Source: Desulfospira sp963664655 (lineage in GTDB: Bacteria; Desulfobacterota; Desulfobacteria; Desulfobacterales; Desulfobacteraceae). Taken from it: a DNA stretch of 64,000 bases. Under the pieces are notes generated by a model. It saw only the letters and a program-made list of their open reading frames with translations, was not told the DNA's origin and ran no database searches. The position numbers and the translations under genes are program-made. The DNA is taken from the NCBI GenBank assembly GCA_963664655.2, contig OY761554.1, positions 3,658,001 to 3,722,000 of the forward strand. Reading direction: 5' to 3'. Positions 34,263 to 43,756 of the stretch are shown here, in pieces; within the stretch, counting starts at the first letter, position 1; every line of letters starts with the position of its first letter.

Positions 34263-35776
34263 GCATCAAACAACGCATTAATAAACCGCTTGGCGTCAAA
34301 TTCCTGAAGATCTTCGATGCCCTCGCCAACACCGATGTATGAAATGGGAATGTTCATGGAACTTGAAACCGCCGCTACAATGCCGCCTTTGGCGGTGCCG
34401 TCCAGTTTGGTTAAGGCGATCTGGGACAGGCCCACGGCCTCATTGAAGATCTTTGCCTGGGACACGGCGTTCTGGCCGGTGGTGGCGTCTAAGACCATGA
34501 GAACTTCATGGGGGGCGCCCTTCATTTTTTTGGCCACGGTCCGTTTGATCTTTTTGAGTTCCTCCATCAGGTTTTTCTGGGTATGCAGACGTCCGGCCGT
34601 ATCAATGAGCAGGACATCTATCCCTCTGGCCATAGACGCCTCAAGTGCATCATAGGCAACCGCCGCAGGATCGGCGCCTTCCCGGTGCTTGACAATGGAT
34701 GCATTGGACCGTTCAGCCCAGATTTCAACCTGTTCAATGGCCGCGGCCCTGAAGGTATCGGCTGCCGCAATCAGGACCTTTTTGCCCTGCCGGGTATATT
34801 TCATGGCAAGCTTGCCCAGGGTTGTGGTCTTGCCGGTGCCGTTTACCCCGACCATCATGATCACCCGGGGTTTGGGCAATGCCAAAGGCGTTGTGTTTGC
34901 CTGATCATCCGGAAACAGGGCAATCAGTTCTTCCTTGAGAACTTGTTTTAACTCTTCGGCTCCGGACAGCCGTTTGGCCTGTTTCCGAATCCGTTCCATG
35001 ATCTCCATGGTGATATCAATGCCCAGATCCGAGGTGATCAAGAGTTCTTCAAGCTCTTCAAACAGGTCCTCATCAATGGCTTTGGCCGAGGTGAACAGAT
35101 CGTTGATATCCGTTGTCAGGATATCCCGGGTTTTTTTAAGTCCGGATTTCAGACGGGAAAACAGGCCGCTGCTTTCGGTTTTATCCTCAGGGGGGGGGCT
35201 TTCAGAAGGTTGCTGAGCTTCCCGCTCAAGTCTTTCCTTTTCAGCGCGTTCCTGCTCGAGTCTTTCCTTTTCAGCGCGTTCCTGCTCAAGTCTTTCCTTC
35301 TCAGCGCGTTCCTGCTCGAGTCTTTCCTTTTCAGCGCGTTCCTGCTCAAGTCTTTCCTTTTCAGCGCGTTCCCGCTCAAGTCTTTCCTTTTCAGCGCGTT
35401 CCTGCTCAAGCCGTTCCTGCTCAACGCGTTCCTGCTCGAGTCTTTCCTTTTCAGCGCGTTCCTGTTCGAGCCTTTCCTTTTCAGCGCGTTCCTGCTCGAG
35501 TCTTTCCTTTTCGGCGCGTTCCTGCTCGAGTCTTTCCTTCTCGGCGCGTTCCTGCTCGAGTCTTTCCTTCTCGGCGCGTTCCTGCTCGAGTCTTTCCTTT
35601 TCAGCGCGTTCCTGCTCGAGCCTTTCCTTTTCAGCGCGTTCCTGCTCGAGCCTTTCCTTTTCAGCGCGTTCCTGCTCAAGTCTTTCCTTTTCAGCGCGTT
35701 CCCGCTCGAGCCGTCCCTGCTCAACGCGTTCCTGTTCTTTCTTTTGTTTTCTTTTTTTAAACAGATCGAAAATCAA
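34259..35776 (-). CDS. ftsY: Signal recognition particle receptor FtsY with long charged-repeat A domain
   Basis: This 505-aa protein contains the conserved NG GTPase domain from about 210: GLFSRLKSGLKKT, G1 GVNGTGKTTTLGK, DTFRAAAIEQ, G3 DTAGRLHTQ, G4 TKLDGTAKGG, and a C-terminal GVGEGIEDLQEFDAKRF. It docks the SRP-ribosome complex at the membrane for co-translational insertion. The N-terminal 190 residues are almost wholly a 10-residue repeat (ERAEKERLEQ), a charged single-helix type A domain. Other FtsY A domains are acidic and variable, but this regularity is striking. Confidence 0.95.
   Translation of the reverse strand: MIFDLFKKRKQKKEQERVEQGRLERERAEKERLEQERAEKERLEQERAEKERLEQERAEKERLEQERAEKERLEQERAEKERLEQERAEKERLEQERAEKERLEQERAEKERLEQERVEQERLEQERAEKERLERERAEKERLEQERAEKERLEQERAEKERLEQERAEKERLEQERAEKERLEREAQQPSESPPPEDKTESSGLFSRLKSGLKKTRDILTTDINDLFTSAKAIDEDLFEELEELLITSDLGIDITMEIMERIRKQAKRLSGAEELKQVLKEELIALFPDDQANTTPLALPKPRVIMMVGVNGTGKTTTLGKLAMKYTRQGKKVLIAAADTFRAAAIEQVEIWAERSNASIVKHREGADPAAVAYDALEASMARGIDVLLIDTAGRLHTQKNLMEELKKIKRTVAKKMKGAPHEVLMVLDATTGQNAVSQAKIFNEAVGLSQIALTKLDGTAKGGIVAAVSSSMNIPISYIGVGEGIEDLQEFDAKRFINALFDA
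35220..35730. repeat. 30-bp tandem repeat array inside ftsY
   Basis: About seventeen consecutive 30-bp units, unit core TCTTTCCTTTTCAGCGCGTT plus CCTGCTCGAG on the plus strand, encode the decapeptide ERAEKERLEQ. Units differ mainly at synonymous sites (CTCGAG/CTCAAG, TTTTC/TTCTC), showing recent expansion with selection on the peptide. One unit reads ERVEQERLEQ. Confidence 0.95.
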
Positions 35777-36098
35777 TCGTTGGTCTCCTTAAAAGAGATG
35801 CAGCCTGCCGGAACCGCATTTTCATCTTTCATCCTTTTTCAGGGGGGCAGGCTGAAGGGTTTTAATACCCCTTCGCACTGTGCAATTCTTCAGTCTTCAG
35901 CCTATCCGCCTTCAGTCTTTTGTATAGTGGCACTTTTACAATTTTACCGGGTCAGAATCAAGCACAAGATTTTTGGGTTTACTTTATGGGCGGCAACCGT
36001 TAAAAATAAGACATCAATTCAGAATGCCGAATCTAGGCTGCGGCTAACAGCCAACAGCTAAACATAGCTAAACGCTTCCAGATAAACGGGAGGTATCA

Positions 36099-37538
36099 AT
36101 GGTAGAGCCCTTAGATAAGAAGATCGCTTTGCTTGAAGACCAGCTCAAAAAGCAAATTGCTCAAAAAGACAGGCTGGTTAAGGAGTTAGATGAGTTTGAA
36201 GAACAGACCCGGGAAAAAGACCGGCTGTATGCCAAATATATCCCCCTGATCATTGACATGGTTGTCCAGGACGAGGAATCTTCTTTTGGCCAGGCCTGCA
36301 AAGAGATCAGTGCCGGCATGAAAAAGGGCATCTCCACGGCCAAAATGTCCTATGTCTTTGAGCAGTTGAAAACCGCTATGATCAAAGAGGATATCGGACC
36401 GGTTGTGTTTAAAAAGAAAAAAGGGGTGTTTGCTTCCATCAAAAAATCTGCGGCTGATCTTTTTGTAGAAGATTTTAAAAAGGATTACCATGACCTGCTC
36501 AATGAACTTAAATCATGCCTGGACAAGCCCTATAATGCAAGGCTTAATGAAGTCTCCAAAGGGCTTGTTGAGCTGTCTGATTCCGCAGACGTCACCCAGG
36601 TCCGGGAAAAAATTTTCAGCTTAATCATTGACTATATATCCGATACCAGCAAAGACCGGGAAAAAGTCAATTCCTTTGTTCTTGAGATTGTCGACAAGAT
36701 ACTGAAAATTGAGTCCAAACTCATTATTTCCCACGAACAGACCCGGGCCATTGCCAAAACCGGTCAGGGGTTTGAAGATGCCCTTACCAGTGAATTGGGG
36801 GAATTGAAAAAAAATACCGACATAGCCCAGAGCCTTGATGCCCTCAAGTCCCAGATTACAGAGCGGCTGACCTCCATTGACATGGCCCTGGTCAAGAAAC
36901 AGAAAACCGAAAAGGTCATTCACGAGGTGGCCCGCAAAAATGTGGATGCGTTTAAAAGCAGCTTTGTAAAATTGAAAAAAGAGCTGGATGAAGCGGTCCG
37001 CCATTCTGAGGAACTTGAAAAGAAGCTCAACCGGGATCAGCTGACCGGCGCCTTTAACCGCCGGGCCTATGACCGGAAGATTACAGAGGAAATGGACCGG
37101 TTTAAACGGTATGGCTCTGTTTTCTCCCTTTTAATTATTGATGCGGATAAATTTAAAAATATCAATGACCGGTACGGCCATGCCATTGGGGATAAGTGCT
37201 TAAAAGAGATCATCCGGCGGACCATGCCCCTGCTGCGCACCAACGACATGCTCGCCCGCTACGGGGGAGAGGAATTCGCCGTCATTATGCCCGAGACCGA
37301 TGGCCCGGGGGCTGTGGTCGCCGCCGAAAAAATTCGAAAGACCATTGAAAAGATTGAATTTTTGTACAAAAATGAAAAGGTCATGGTGACCGTCAGTATC
37401 GGGGTCACCCAGGCCGCCCCCCAGGATGAGACCCACATTCAGGTGTTTGAGCGGGCGGACGTCGCCGTGTACAAGGCAAAAGACGGCGGCCGGAATCAGG
37501 TGGTGCTCGAAGAGGCCAAGGAAACAGACCGTAAATAA
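36099..37538 (+). CDS. Diguanylate cyclase with N-terminal coiled-coil sensor region
   Basis: This is a 479-aa protein. Residues 1-310 are helical with coiled coils (start KKIALLEDQLKKQIAQKDRL; end FKSSFVKLKKELDEAVRHS). The GGDEF domain starts at RDQLTGAFNRRAYD (about 310), with metal-site IDADKFKNIND, active site RYGGEEF and I-site RTND five residues before it. It should therefore be an active, product-inhibited c-di-GMP synthase. No membrane segment is present, so the N-terminal region presumably binds a protein partner. ATG 36099 follows GGGAGG. The 5' intergenic region (35777-36098) has no gene. Confidence 0.9.
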   Translation: MVEPLDKKIALLEDQLKKQIAQKDRLVKELDEFEEQTREKDRLYAKYIPLIIDMVVQDEESSFGQACKEISAGMKKGISTAKMSYVFEQLKTAMIKEDIGPVVFKKKKGVFASIKKSAADLFVEDFKKDYHDLLNELKSCLDKPYNARLNEVSKGLVELSDSADVTQVREKIFSLIIDYISDTSKDREKVNSFVLEIVDKILKIESKLIISHEQTRAIAKTGQGFEDALTSELGELKKNTDIAQSLDALKSQITERLTSIDMALVKKQKTEKVIHEVARKNVDAFKSSFVKLKKELDEAVRHSEELEKKLNRDQLTGAFNRRAYDRKITEEMDRFKRYGSVFSLLIIDADKFKNINDRYGHAIGDKCLKEIIRRTMPLLRTNDMLARYGGEEFAVIMPETDGPGAVVAAEKIRKTIEKIEFLYKNEKVMVTVSIGVTQAAPQDETHIQVFERADVAVYKAKDGGRNQVVLEEAKETDRK

Positions 37539-37654
37539 ATTTTGGGGTAAAAACAACTTAAAGGACATTCATTGCAGCAGACATCAGCGTTCCCGCCTGC
37601 AACTGTGGTTCCCTATTGGACATTTAATATACATCAGATTGAACAGGAGGCTGC

Positions 37655-39745
37655 ATGAGTCCCCAGTCACAAGAAAATTTTAAGTCGGTTATAGATCATC
37701 CCGTGATCAGGGAAGCCCTGGCCGGCATTAATCATAAAAATATTGAACGAAGCTCTTTTTCCCCTGAAAAAATTCAGGTTTTCAGTTCAAAGGCCACCCG
37801 GCTGGAAGAAAAAAAAGAATATCAATTTCCCCTGCATCAGGAGGCGGAACGGCTGCTGCCGGATATTATTAAAAACCATGTCCAGCAGATCGTGGGAGAC
37901 AACAGCCCGTCTGGGAAGGATGCAGAAAATTTTGCCCGGGAAAGGCGGATCGGCGTGGTGTTCTCCGGCGGTCCGGCCCCTGGCGGCCATAATGTGATTG
38001 CCGGCCTCTTTGACGCCATGAAATCCTGCCAGTCCCAATCCAGGTTATACGGGTTTCTCATGGGACCTGACGGGATTCTGGAATCCAGGTTTATTGAAAT
38101 TACCCGGGAACTGGTGGACCATTTTAGAAACATGGGCGGGTTTTCCATGATCGGCACGGGACGGACCAAGATCGACTCCAAAGCCAAAATGGACCGGGCC
38201 CTTAAAACCTGTCAGGAGTTGAATCTGGACGGCCTGGTCATTATCGGGGGGGATGATTCAAACACCAATGCCGCCTTTCTGGCCCAGCATTTTAAGGCGT
38301 CCCGTATCAGTGTCATCGGGGTGCCCAAGACCATAGACGGGGATATCCAGGTAAAAACCCGGGACAACCAGAATCTTTGCGCCGTCTCTTTCGGGTTCCA
38401 CAGCGCGGCCCGGGGGTTTTCCGAGAATATCAGCAACCTTTGCGCGGATGCGGCTTCAGACAGAAAATACTGGCATGTGTGCAAGGTCATGGGGCGGGTG
38501 GCCAGTCACCTGACCCTTGAATGCGCCCTTCAAACCCACGCCAACCTGGCATTGATCGGCGAGGAACTGGCCGATTATGTCAATGAGGACCGGCTTTCCC
38601 AGGCTGAAGAACAGGGGCTGACGGATTATAACGCCTTTGGGATCACCCTGCGCCACCTTTCCCGGCTGATTTGCGACATCATTGTCCGGCGGGCGGCTTT
38701 CGGGAAAAATTACGGGGTGATTATCCTGCCCGAGGGTATCCTTGAGTTCATCAATGAAATTCAGGTGTTTATTATCAAGCTCAATAAAATTATCGCCGAT
38801 TACAACCGGATTCATGATTTGAGCTTTCATCTGAACTTTCCAACCCTGAAAGACAAGCTTGGATACCTGCGTCACATCAGCCAGGGAATGGTGGATAAAT
38901 CAGGGTTTCCCATATGGAATCTAAGGGATGATGAGCTGTTTAACCAGCTGCCATCCTTTTTCAGAGAAGGCCTTCTGGTGGAAAGGGACCTTCACGGCAA
39001 CTTTCAGTTTTCCCAGGTCAAAACCGAAACCATTGTCATGAACATGGTCAAGGAGTACCTTGGGGTGTTAAAGGAACAGGGCCTTTATAAAATCGGAATA
39101 GAAAAAGAAGTATATCTGTCCTTGATGGCGGACGGGGGCCTGGACCCCGAACCCTATGCCAATGCCCTGTTTGAAGACCCGAAAGCTGAGTATCTGCTGG
39201 TCAAGCGGTCCATTATTTCATTTAAGACTTTAAAACAAGCCCTGGTCTCGGGCAATGTTTTGGATGAAGAAGCCCAGACCCCGGGGCCGGTCATTAAAAT
39301 ATTTGAAAAATCCAGGCCGTCGTTTAAAACCCAGACCCATTTTTACGGATATGACGGCAGGGGGGCGGATCCCACCAATTTTGACTGCAATTACACCTAT
39401 AACCTTGGCATGACGGCCTTTCACCTGATTGCAGGGTGTGCCACAGGCCAGATGGCTGCCGTAAAAAATCTGGAAAAACCCTTTGAGCAGTGGCAGCCCA
39501 TAGGCATTCCCATTGCCAGGCTCATGCACCTTGAAGAACGAAAGGGAAAATTAGAGCTGGTCATTGAGAAAGCTCTGGTGGATATGGATTCCACCGCCTT
39601 TAAGATCTATGCCCAGCTCAGGGAAAAATGGGCCGCAGCAGGTCCCGGGCCGGACCTTTACCGGCGGCCCGGCCCCATCCGGTTTTCAGGCAACAGTGAC
39701 GAAGACCGTCCCGTTACGCTGCTGCTCAATTCAATTTCTATCTAA
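37655..39745 (+). CDS. Pyrophosphate-type 6-phosphofructokinase, long form
   Basis: This is a 696-aa protein. The PFK fold is marked by VFSGGPAPGGHNVI (phosphate loop), GGDDSNTNAAFLA and PKTIDGD. An Asp as the second acidic residue of GGDD and a Lys in PKTIDGD are the features that favour PPi over ATP as phosphoryl donor. Substrate-site MGRVASHLTLE and the long C-terminal region with YEGR-like YGYDGRGADPTNFDCNY are typical of the long plant-beta-like subfamily. It interconverts fructose 6-phosphate and fructose 1,6-bisphosphate reversibly, useful to an energy-limited anaerobe. ATG 37655 follows AGGAGG. Confidence 0.9.
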   Translation: MSPQSQENFKSVIDHPVIREALAGINHKNIERSSFSPEKIQVFSSKATRLEEKKEYQFPLHQEAERLLPDIIKNHVQQIVGDNSPSGKDAENFARERRIGVVFSGGPAPGGHNVIAGLFDAMKSCQSQSRLYGFLMGPDGILESRFIEITRELVDHFRNMGGFSMIGTGRTKIDSKAKMDRALKTCQELNLDGLVIIGGDDSNTNAAFLAQHFKASRISVIGVPKTIDGDIQVKTRDNQNLCAVSFGFHSAARGFSENISNLCADAASDRKYWHVCKVMGRVASHLTLECALQTHANLALIGEELADYVNEDRLSQAEEQGLTDYNAFGITLRHLSRLICDIIVRRAAFGKNYGVIILPEGILEFINEIQVFIIKLNKIIADYNRIHDLSFHLNFPTLKDKLGYLRHISQGMVDKSGFPIWNLRDDELFNQLPSFFREGLLVERDLHGNFQFSQVKTETIVMNMVKEYLGVLKEQGLYKIGIEKEVYLSLMADGGLDPEPYANALFEDPKAEYLLVKRSIISFKTLKQALVSGNVLDEEAQTPGPVIKIFEKSRPSFKTQTHFYGYDGRGADPTNFDCNYTYNLGMTAFHLIAGCATGQMAAVKNLEKPFEQWQPIGIPIARLMHLEERKGKLELVIEKALVDMDSTAFKIYAQLREKWAAAGPGPDLYRRPGPIRFSGNSDEDRPVTLLLNSISI

Positions 39746-39775
39746 AATTACAACTTGCCGTGAAATATCTGGTTT

Positions 39776-39844
39776 AGGCCGCAAAACCCTGTGTTTTCGC
39801 GGCCTACAATTTTTATTGTTGTAACAATAAAAATTGTAATTTTT
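39776..39844 (+). terminator. Two stacked terminator hairpins after PPi-PFK
   Basis: AGGCCGCAAAAC (39776-39787) pairs with GTTTTCGCGGCCT (39793-39805). Directly after it a perfect 15-bp stem (39806-39820 / 39823-39837, built on ACAATTTTTATTGTT) is followed by AATTTTT. The second stem is also symmetric for the minus strand. Confidence 0.75.
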
Positions 39845-39995
39845 ATAACCATCCGGTTTTAAAGAATTTCCGGACAAAACCCACCCAGGCCGCTTTTTCC
39901 GTTACAACTTTTATTGTGAAATTAAGATTTTATTTGTCGTTAATACATTTAAAATATCTTTAATTTTCAATTAGTTATCTTTATCGCCGATCCTC

Positions 39996-40011
39996 TGGCA
40001 CAAAGCATGCT
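39996..40011 (+). promoter_or_regulatory. Candidate sigma-54 promoter of acs
   Basis: TGGCAC (39996-40001), five bases, ATGCT (40007-40011) matches TGGCAC-N5-TTGCW with one change, with the invariant GG and GC exactly 12 bases apart. It lies about 80 bp before the acs ATG in a 344-bp intergenic region. rpoN and two sigma-54 activators are also in this window. Confidence 0.5.
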
Positions 40012-40089
40012 AAATAATATGAATAGATCGTATTTAGTAAATGGCATTCATTTAAGTATCGTCCTCACCCAAACCAAAAGGAGATTATT

Positions 40090-42126
40090 ATGAATGAGGA
40101 AAAACACACTTCCGTAGAAACCACCGAAGCACAGATCGCAGTTCACTGGCAGGAAGAAGATTATTTTCACCCGTCATCCAAGTTCGTTGGCCAGGCCAAT
40201 CTTACAGATCCAGCAGTTTTTGAGCGGTTCAGTCTTGATAATTTTCCCGATTGTTTTACCGAGTTTGCTGAAATGTTAACCTGGTACAAATATTGGGATG
40301 AGGTGCTTGATACCAGTGATGCGCCTTGCTGGAAATGGTTTAAGGGCGGAAAAATCAACGCCAGTTACAATTGTATTGACCGGCATTTAAAGAACCATAA
40401 AAACAAGACCGCCATCCATTTTGTCCCGGAACTCGAAGAAGAACGGGTTGACCATATCACCTACCAGGAACTTTATGTCCGGGTGAATGAAATGGCGGCC
40501 ATGTTAAGGGACTTTGCCCAGTTAAAAAGAGGGGACCGGGTGACCATTCACATGCCCATGAGTGCGGAACTGCCCATTACCATGCTGGCCTGCGCCAGGC
40601 TCGGGGTTATCCATTCCGTGGTATTTGGCGGGTTTTCCGCCAGTGCCTGTGCCGACAGGATCGTTGACTCCAACTCCCGGGTGCTCATCACCATGGATGC
40701 CTATTATCGGTCCGGCAAGCTGCTCAACCATAAAGTCAATGCCGACGAAGCCGTCCAACTGGCCCACAAAGACGGTCAAACCGTGGACAAGGTCCTGGTA
40801 TGGCAAAGATACCCGGGCAAATATTCTTCAGGAACACCCATGGTGGACGGCAGGGATTATTTTGTGAACGAAGCGGTCAAACCATACTATGGGAAGATCA
40901 TTGAGCCGGAACAAATGCTCAGTGAAGACCCGCTGTTTCTCATGTACACCAGCGGGACCACAGGCAAGCCCAAAGGTGCCCAGCATTCAACCGGCGGCTA
41001 TCTTTCCTATGTCACGGCCATGAGCAAATATATCCAGGATATTCATCCCGAAGATGTTTACTGGTGTATGGCCGATATCGGCTGGATTACCGGCCACTCC
41101 TTTATTGTATACGGCCCCCTGGCCCTGTGTGCGTCAACGGTCATTTATGAAGGCGTTCCCACCTATCCCGATGCCGGAAGATCGTGGAGAATCGCCCAGG
41201 AACTGGATGTCAATATTTTCCATACCGCCCCCACCGCCATCCGGGCATTACGGAAAATCGGCCCTGAAGAACCGGGCAAATACAATTACCGCTTCAAACA
41301 CATGACCACCGTGGGCGAACCCATTGAGCCGGAAGTCTGGAGATGGTACCAGGCCGTTGTGGGCCGGGGCGAAGCCGTTATTGTCGACACCTGGTGGCAG
41401 ACCGAAACCGGCGGCTTTCTGTGCAGCACTGTCCCGGGAATCAGCCCCATGAAACCGGGCAGTGCCGGCCCCGGCGTTCCGGGAATTCACCCCATCATTT
41501 ATGATGATGAAGGCAAAGAAATTTCCCAGCCCGGCATTGCCGGCAACATCTGTATTCAGAATCCGTGGCCCGGCCAGATGCAGACGGTCTGGGGCGATAA
41601 ACAGCGCTTTATTGACACCTATTACGCCAAATTCTGCAAAAATCCGGACAGCAAAGACTGGCGCGACTGGCCCTATGTGGCCGGCGATGCCGCCATGCGG
41701 GCCGAGGATGGATATTACCGGATTCTTGGCAGAATTGACGACGTGATCAATGTGTCCGGCCACCGGCTTGGGACCAAGGAAATTGAATCGGCCTCCCTTG
41801 TGGTTGAAGAAGTGGCTGAAGCGGCCGTGGTGCCCGTGGCCCATGAAATTAAAGGCAAAGAACCCGATCTTTATGTCTCCTTGAAACCCGGCATTGCACC
41901 CAGCGAAGCCATTGCCCAGAAGATATCCGATGCCGTATGCAACCAGATCGGCAAAATTGCCAAACCAAGGAAAGTATGGCTTGTTCCCGACATGCCCAAG
42001 ACCCGATCAGGAAAGATCATGCGGCGGGTTCTGGGCGCCATTTCAAACAGGGGCGATGTCGGCAATGTCATGACCCTGGCCAATCCTGAGATCGTAGAAG
42101 AGATCAGGCAGATGGTTCAAAATTAA
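40090..42126 (+). CDS. acs: Acetyl-CoA synthetase (AMP-forming)
   Basis: This 678-aa protein is the expected length. The ATP loop is MYTSGTTGKPKGAQHSTGGY, the substrate region WWQTETGG, the hinge GRIDDVINVSGHRLGTKEIES, and the C-terminal catalytic and acetylatable Lys lies in PKTRSGKIMRRVLG. It makes acetyl-CoA from acetate, ATP and CoA. ATG 40090 follows AAAGGAG. The gene is followed by a terminator hairpin and an OFA-family carrier gene, which suggests linked acetate (or related acid) uptake and activation. Confidence 0.95.
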   Translation: MNEEKHTSVETTEAQIAVHWQEEDYFHPSSKFVGQANLTDPAVFERFSLDNFPDCFTEFAEMLTWYKYWDEVLDTSDAPCWKWFKGGKINASYNCIDRHLKNHKNKTAIHFVPELEEERVDHITYQELYVRVNEMAAMLRDFAQLKRGDRVTIHMPMSAELPITMLACARLGVIHSVVFGGFSASACADRIVDSNSRVLITMDAYYRSGKLLNHKVNADEAVQLAHKDGQTVDKVLVWQRYPGKYSSGTPMVDGRDYFVNEAVKPYYGKIIEPEQMLSEDPLFLMYTSGTTGKPKGAQHSTGGYLSYVTAMSKYIQDIHPEDVYWCMADIGWITGHSFIVYGPLALCASTVIYEGVPTYPDAGRSWRIAQELDVNIFHTAPTAIRALRKIGPEEPGKYNYRFKHMTTVGEPIEPEVWRWYQAVVGRGEAVIVDTWWQTETGGFLCSTVPGISPMKPGSAGPGVPGIHPIIYDDEGKEISQPGIAGNICIQNPWPGQMQTVWGDKQRFIDTYYAKFCKNPDSKDWRDWPYVAGDAAMRAEDGYYRILGRIDDVINVSGHRLGTKEIESASLVVEEVAEAAVVPVAHEIKGKEPDLYVSLKPGIAPSEAIAQKISDAVCNQIGKIAKPRKVWLVPDMPKTRSGKIMRRVLGAISNRGDVGNVMTLANPEIVEEIRQMVQN

Positions 42127-42144
42127 TGTTTACAGGATAATTTT

Positions 42145-42181
42145 TTTAAAGGGACCGGCGCCTTCTGCCGGTTCCTTTAAA
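42145..42181 (+). terminator. Terminator hairpin after acs
   Basis: TTTAAAGGGACCGGC and GCCGGTTCCTTTAAA form a 15-bp stem with one mismatch. There is no long T-run, so it may attenuate instead of fully stopping transcription into the next gene, which starts 45 bp on. Confidence 0.55.
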
Positions 42182-42225
42182 CCAAAACACATCCCCCCTG
42201 TAACCCCAAAAAAAGGAGTTTTTTT

Positions 42226-43551
42226 ATGACAACGCAAACCATTATCAAGACTGTTACTCAGGCCGAGCTTGAGGGAAAGGTGCCGGCACAGGCATGGGTG
42301 ACCACGTTTTCAGGCACGGCGGTTAACTTGTGCCTGGGAATTTTGTATGCCTGGAGTATCTGGAAATCCGCATTGGTTAATGTTGAGTTGGCAGGCCAGC
42401 CAATGAGCGGCGTTAATGAGGGGTGGCTTTACCTGACCAATGCCCAGGCCGCCACCCCTTATTCCCTGTGTGCCATTATATTCGCACTTTTTATGATTCC
42501 GGGCGGGAAAATTCAAGACAGAATAAGCCCGGCATTCGGCGCCACTGTGGGAGGGCTTCTTTTGGCTGCCGGGTGTATCCTGGCCGGATTCATGAAAAGC
42601 TACACCGGCCTGATTCTCGGGTTTGGTGTGCTGGGCGGTGCCGGCATGGGCATCGGCTATGCCGCCCCGACCCCTGCGGCCCTTAAATGGTTTGGCCCGG
42701 AAAAGCGCGGTTTGATTGCTGGCCTGGTGGTCGGCGGGTACGGCGGTGCGGCCCTGTACATCAGCTATCTGGGGCAGTATTTTATCGACTTCTGGGGGAT
42801 TTCAGGCAGTTTTTATGCGCTTGGGGCGCTGTTCTGCATTGTGGTGATCATTGCCGGTCAGTTGTTGAAGACCCCGCCGGAAGGGTATACCCCCCCGGTT
42901 CCCATGAGCCGGGCAAATTTCAAGCTGAACCAGGCCACGGAAAAAACCCATGACTGGGAAGCCGGCGACGTCCTTAGAACCTGGCAGTTGTATGCCCTGA
43001 TATTCATGTTTGTCCTGACCACACAGTCGGGCCTTTTGATTATCAGCAGCGCCAAAGGGCTGATGGCCACAACGGCCAAGGGAATGCCCTTTTTTGTCGC
43101 CAATGCCTGGCTTCTGGTCTCCTTCGGCGGCCTGGTCAATGCGTCGGGCCGTATCGGAACCGGGTGGTATTCCGATAGAATCGGGCGGTTAAATGCCTAT
43201 TGCATCAACTGTTCCATTTCAGCGCTCTGCCTGTTTTCCCTGCCCTATGTGATTTCCACCCAGAATCTTTTCCTGCTGTTCCTTGTGGTGGGGATTGCTT
43301 ACTGGCAGTATGGCGGCGGCCTGGCCCTGATGCCCTCCTTTACAGCGGATTTCTTCGGTTCAAAGAATCTGGGGTTCAACTATGGCCTGGTATTCCTGGG
43401 CTGGGGATTGGGCGTGTTTATCGCCCGAATCGGCGGCATGATCCAGGATGTGACAGGCTCTTTGAACTATGCTTTCTATCTGTCAGGCGGCCTGCTGGTC
43501 CTTGGCGTGATCCTGGCAAAACTGACCACAAAACCGGTTTATAAAGGATAA
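42226..43551 (+). CDS. OFA-family MFS transporter (oxalate/formate antiporter-like)
   Basis: This 441-aa carrier has about 12 membrane helices. OFA features include the N-terminal FSGTAVNLCLGILYAWSIW, the A-motif-like GGKIQDRISPAFGATVGG and the second-half WYSDRIGRLNAY. The C-terminal FGSKNLGFNYGLVFLGWGLG is diagnostic of the OFA group. It probably moves a monocarboxylate; position after acs points to acetate, but related proteins carry formate, oxalate or pyruvate. A strong terminator follows. Confidence 0.88.
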   Translation: MTTQTIIKTVTQAELEGKVPAQAWVTTFSGTAVNLCLGILYAWSIWKSALVNVELAGQPMSGVNEGWLYLTNAQAATPYSLCAIIFALFMIPGGKIQDRISPAFGATVGGLLLAAGCILAGFMKSYTGLILGFGVLGGAGMGIGYAAPTPAALKWFGPEKRGLIAGLVVGGYGGAALYISYLGQYFIDFWGISGSFYALGALFCIVVIIAGQLLKTPPEGYTPPVPMSRANFKLNQATEKTHDWEAGDVLRTWQLYALIFMFVLTTQSGLLIISSAKGLMATTAKGMPFFVANAWLLVSFGGLVNASGRIGTGWYSDRIGRLNAYCINCSISALCLFSLPYVISTQNLFLLFLVVGIAYWQYGGGLALMPSFTADFFGSKNLGFNYGLVFLGWGLGVFIARIGGMIQDVTGSLNYAFYLSGGLLVLGVILAKLTTKPVYKG

Positions 43552-43600
43552 ATCTCGTTAGATTTTCTACCGAAATCCTGACACTGATAACGAAAACAAC

Positions 43601-43636
43601 AGCCCGCCTGCAAATCCATTGCAGGCGGGCTTGTTA
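43601..43636 (+). terminator. Rho-independent terminator after the OFA transporter
   Basis: AGCCCGCCTGCAA (43601-43613) and TTGCAGGCGGGCT (43619-43631) form a perfect 13-bp stem, followed by TGTTATATT. Confidence 0.75.
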
Positions 43637-43658
43637 TATTCAGGGGAATAGCTTGGTT

Positions 43659-43699
43659 GGAGCGGGCCATGCCCGCGAATCGCGGGCATGGCCCGCTCC
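43659..43699. repeat. REP-like palindrome
   Basis: A perfect 19-bp inverted repeat (GGAGCGGGCCATGCCCGCG, spacer AAT) lies between the convergent OFA and ahbD genes. It is the form typical of REP sequences near gene ends. Confidence 0.8.
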
Positions 43700-43756
43700 T
43701 ACACCGTAACCTGAGGAAATTGGTAAAATCCGGTCTTCCGTTTCCGGTCTTCATTT

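Noticed and set aside
35220..35730. CRISPR-like array of 30-bp repeats
   Set aside because: The units are contiguous with no spacers and encode a continuous decapeptide in frame with FtsY.
35210..36061. 283-codon plus-strand frame made of SFLFSAFLLE repeats
   Set aside because: It is the antisense reading of the ftsY tandem repeat, with no ribosome-binding site and no natural domain.
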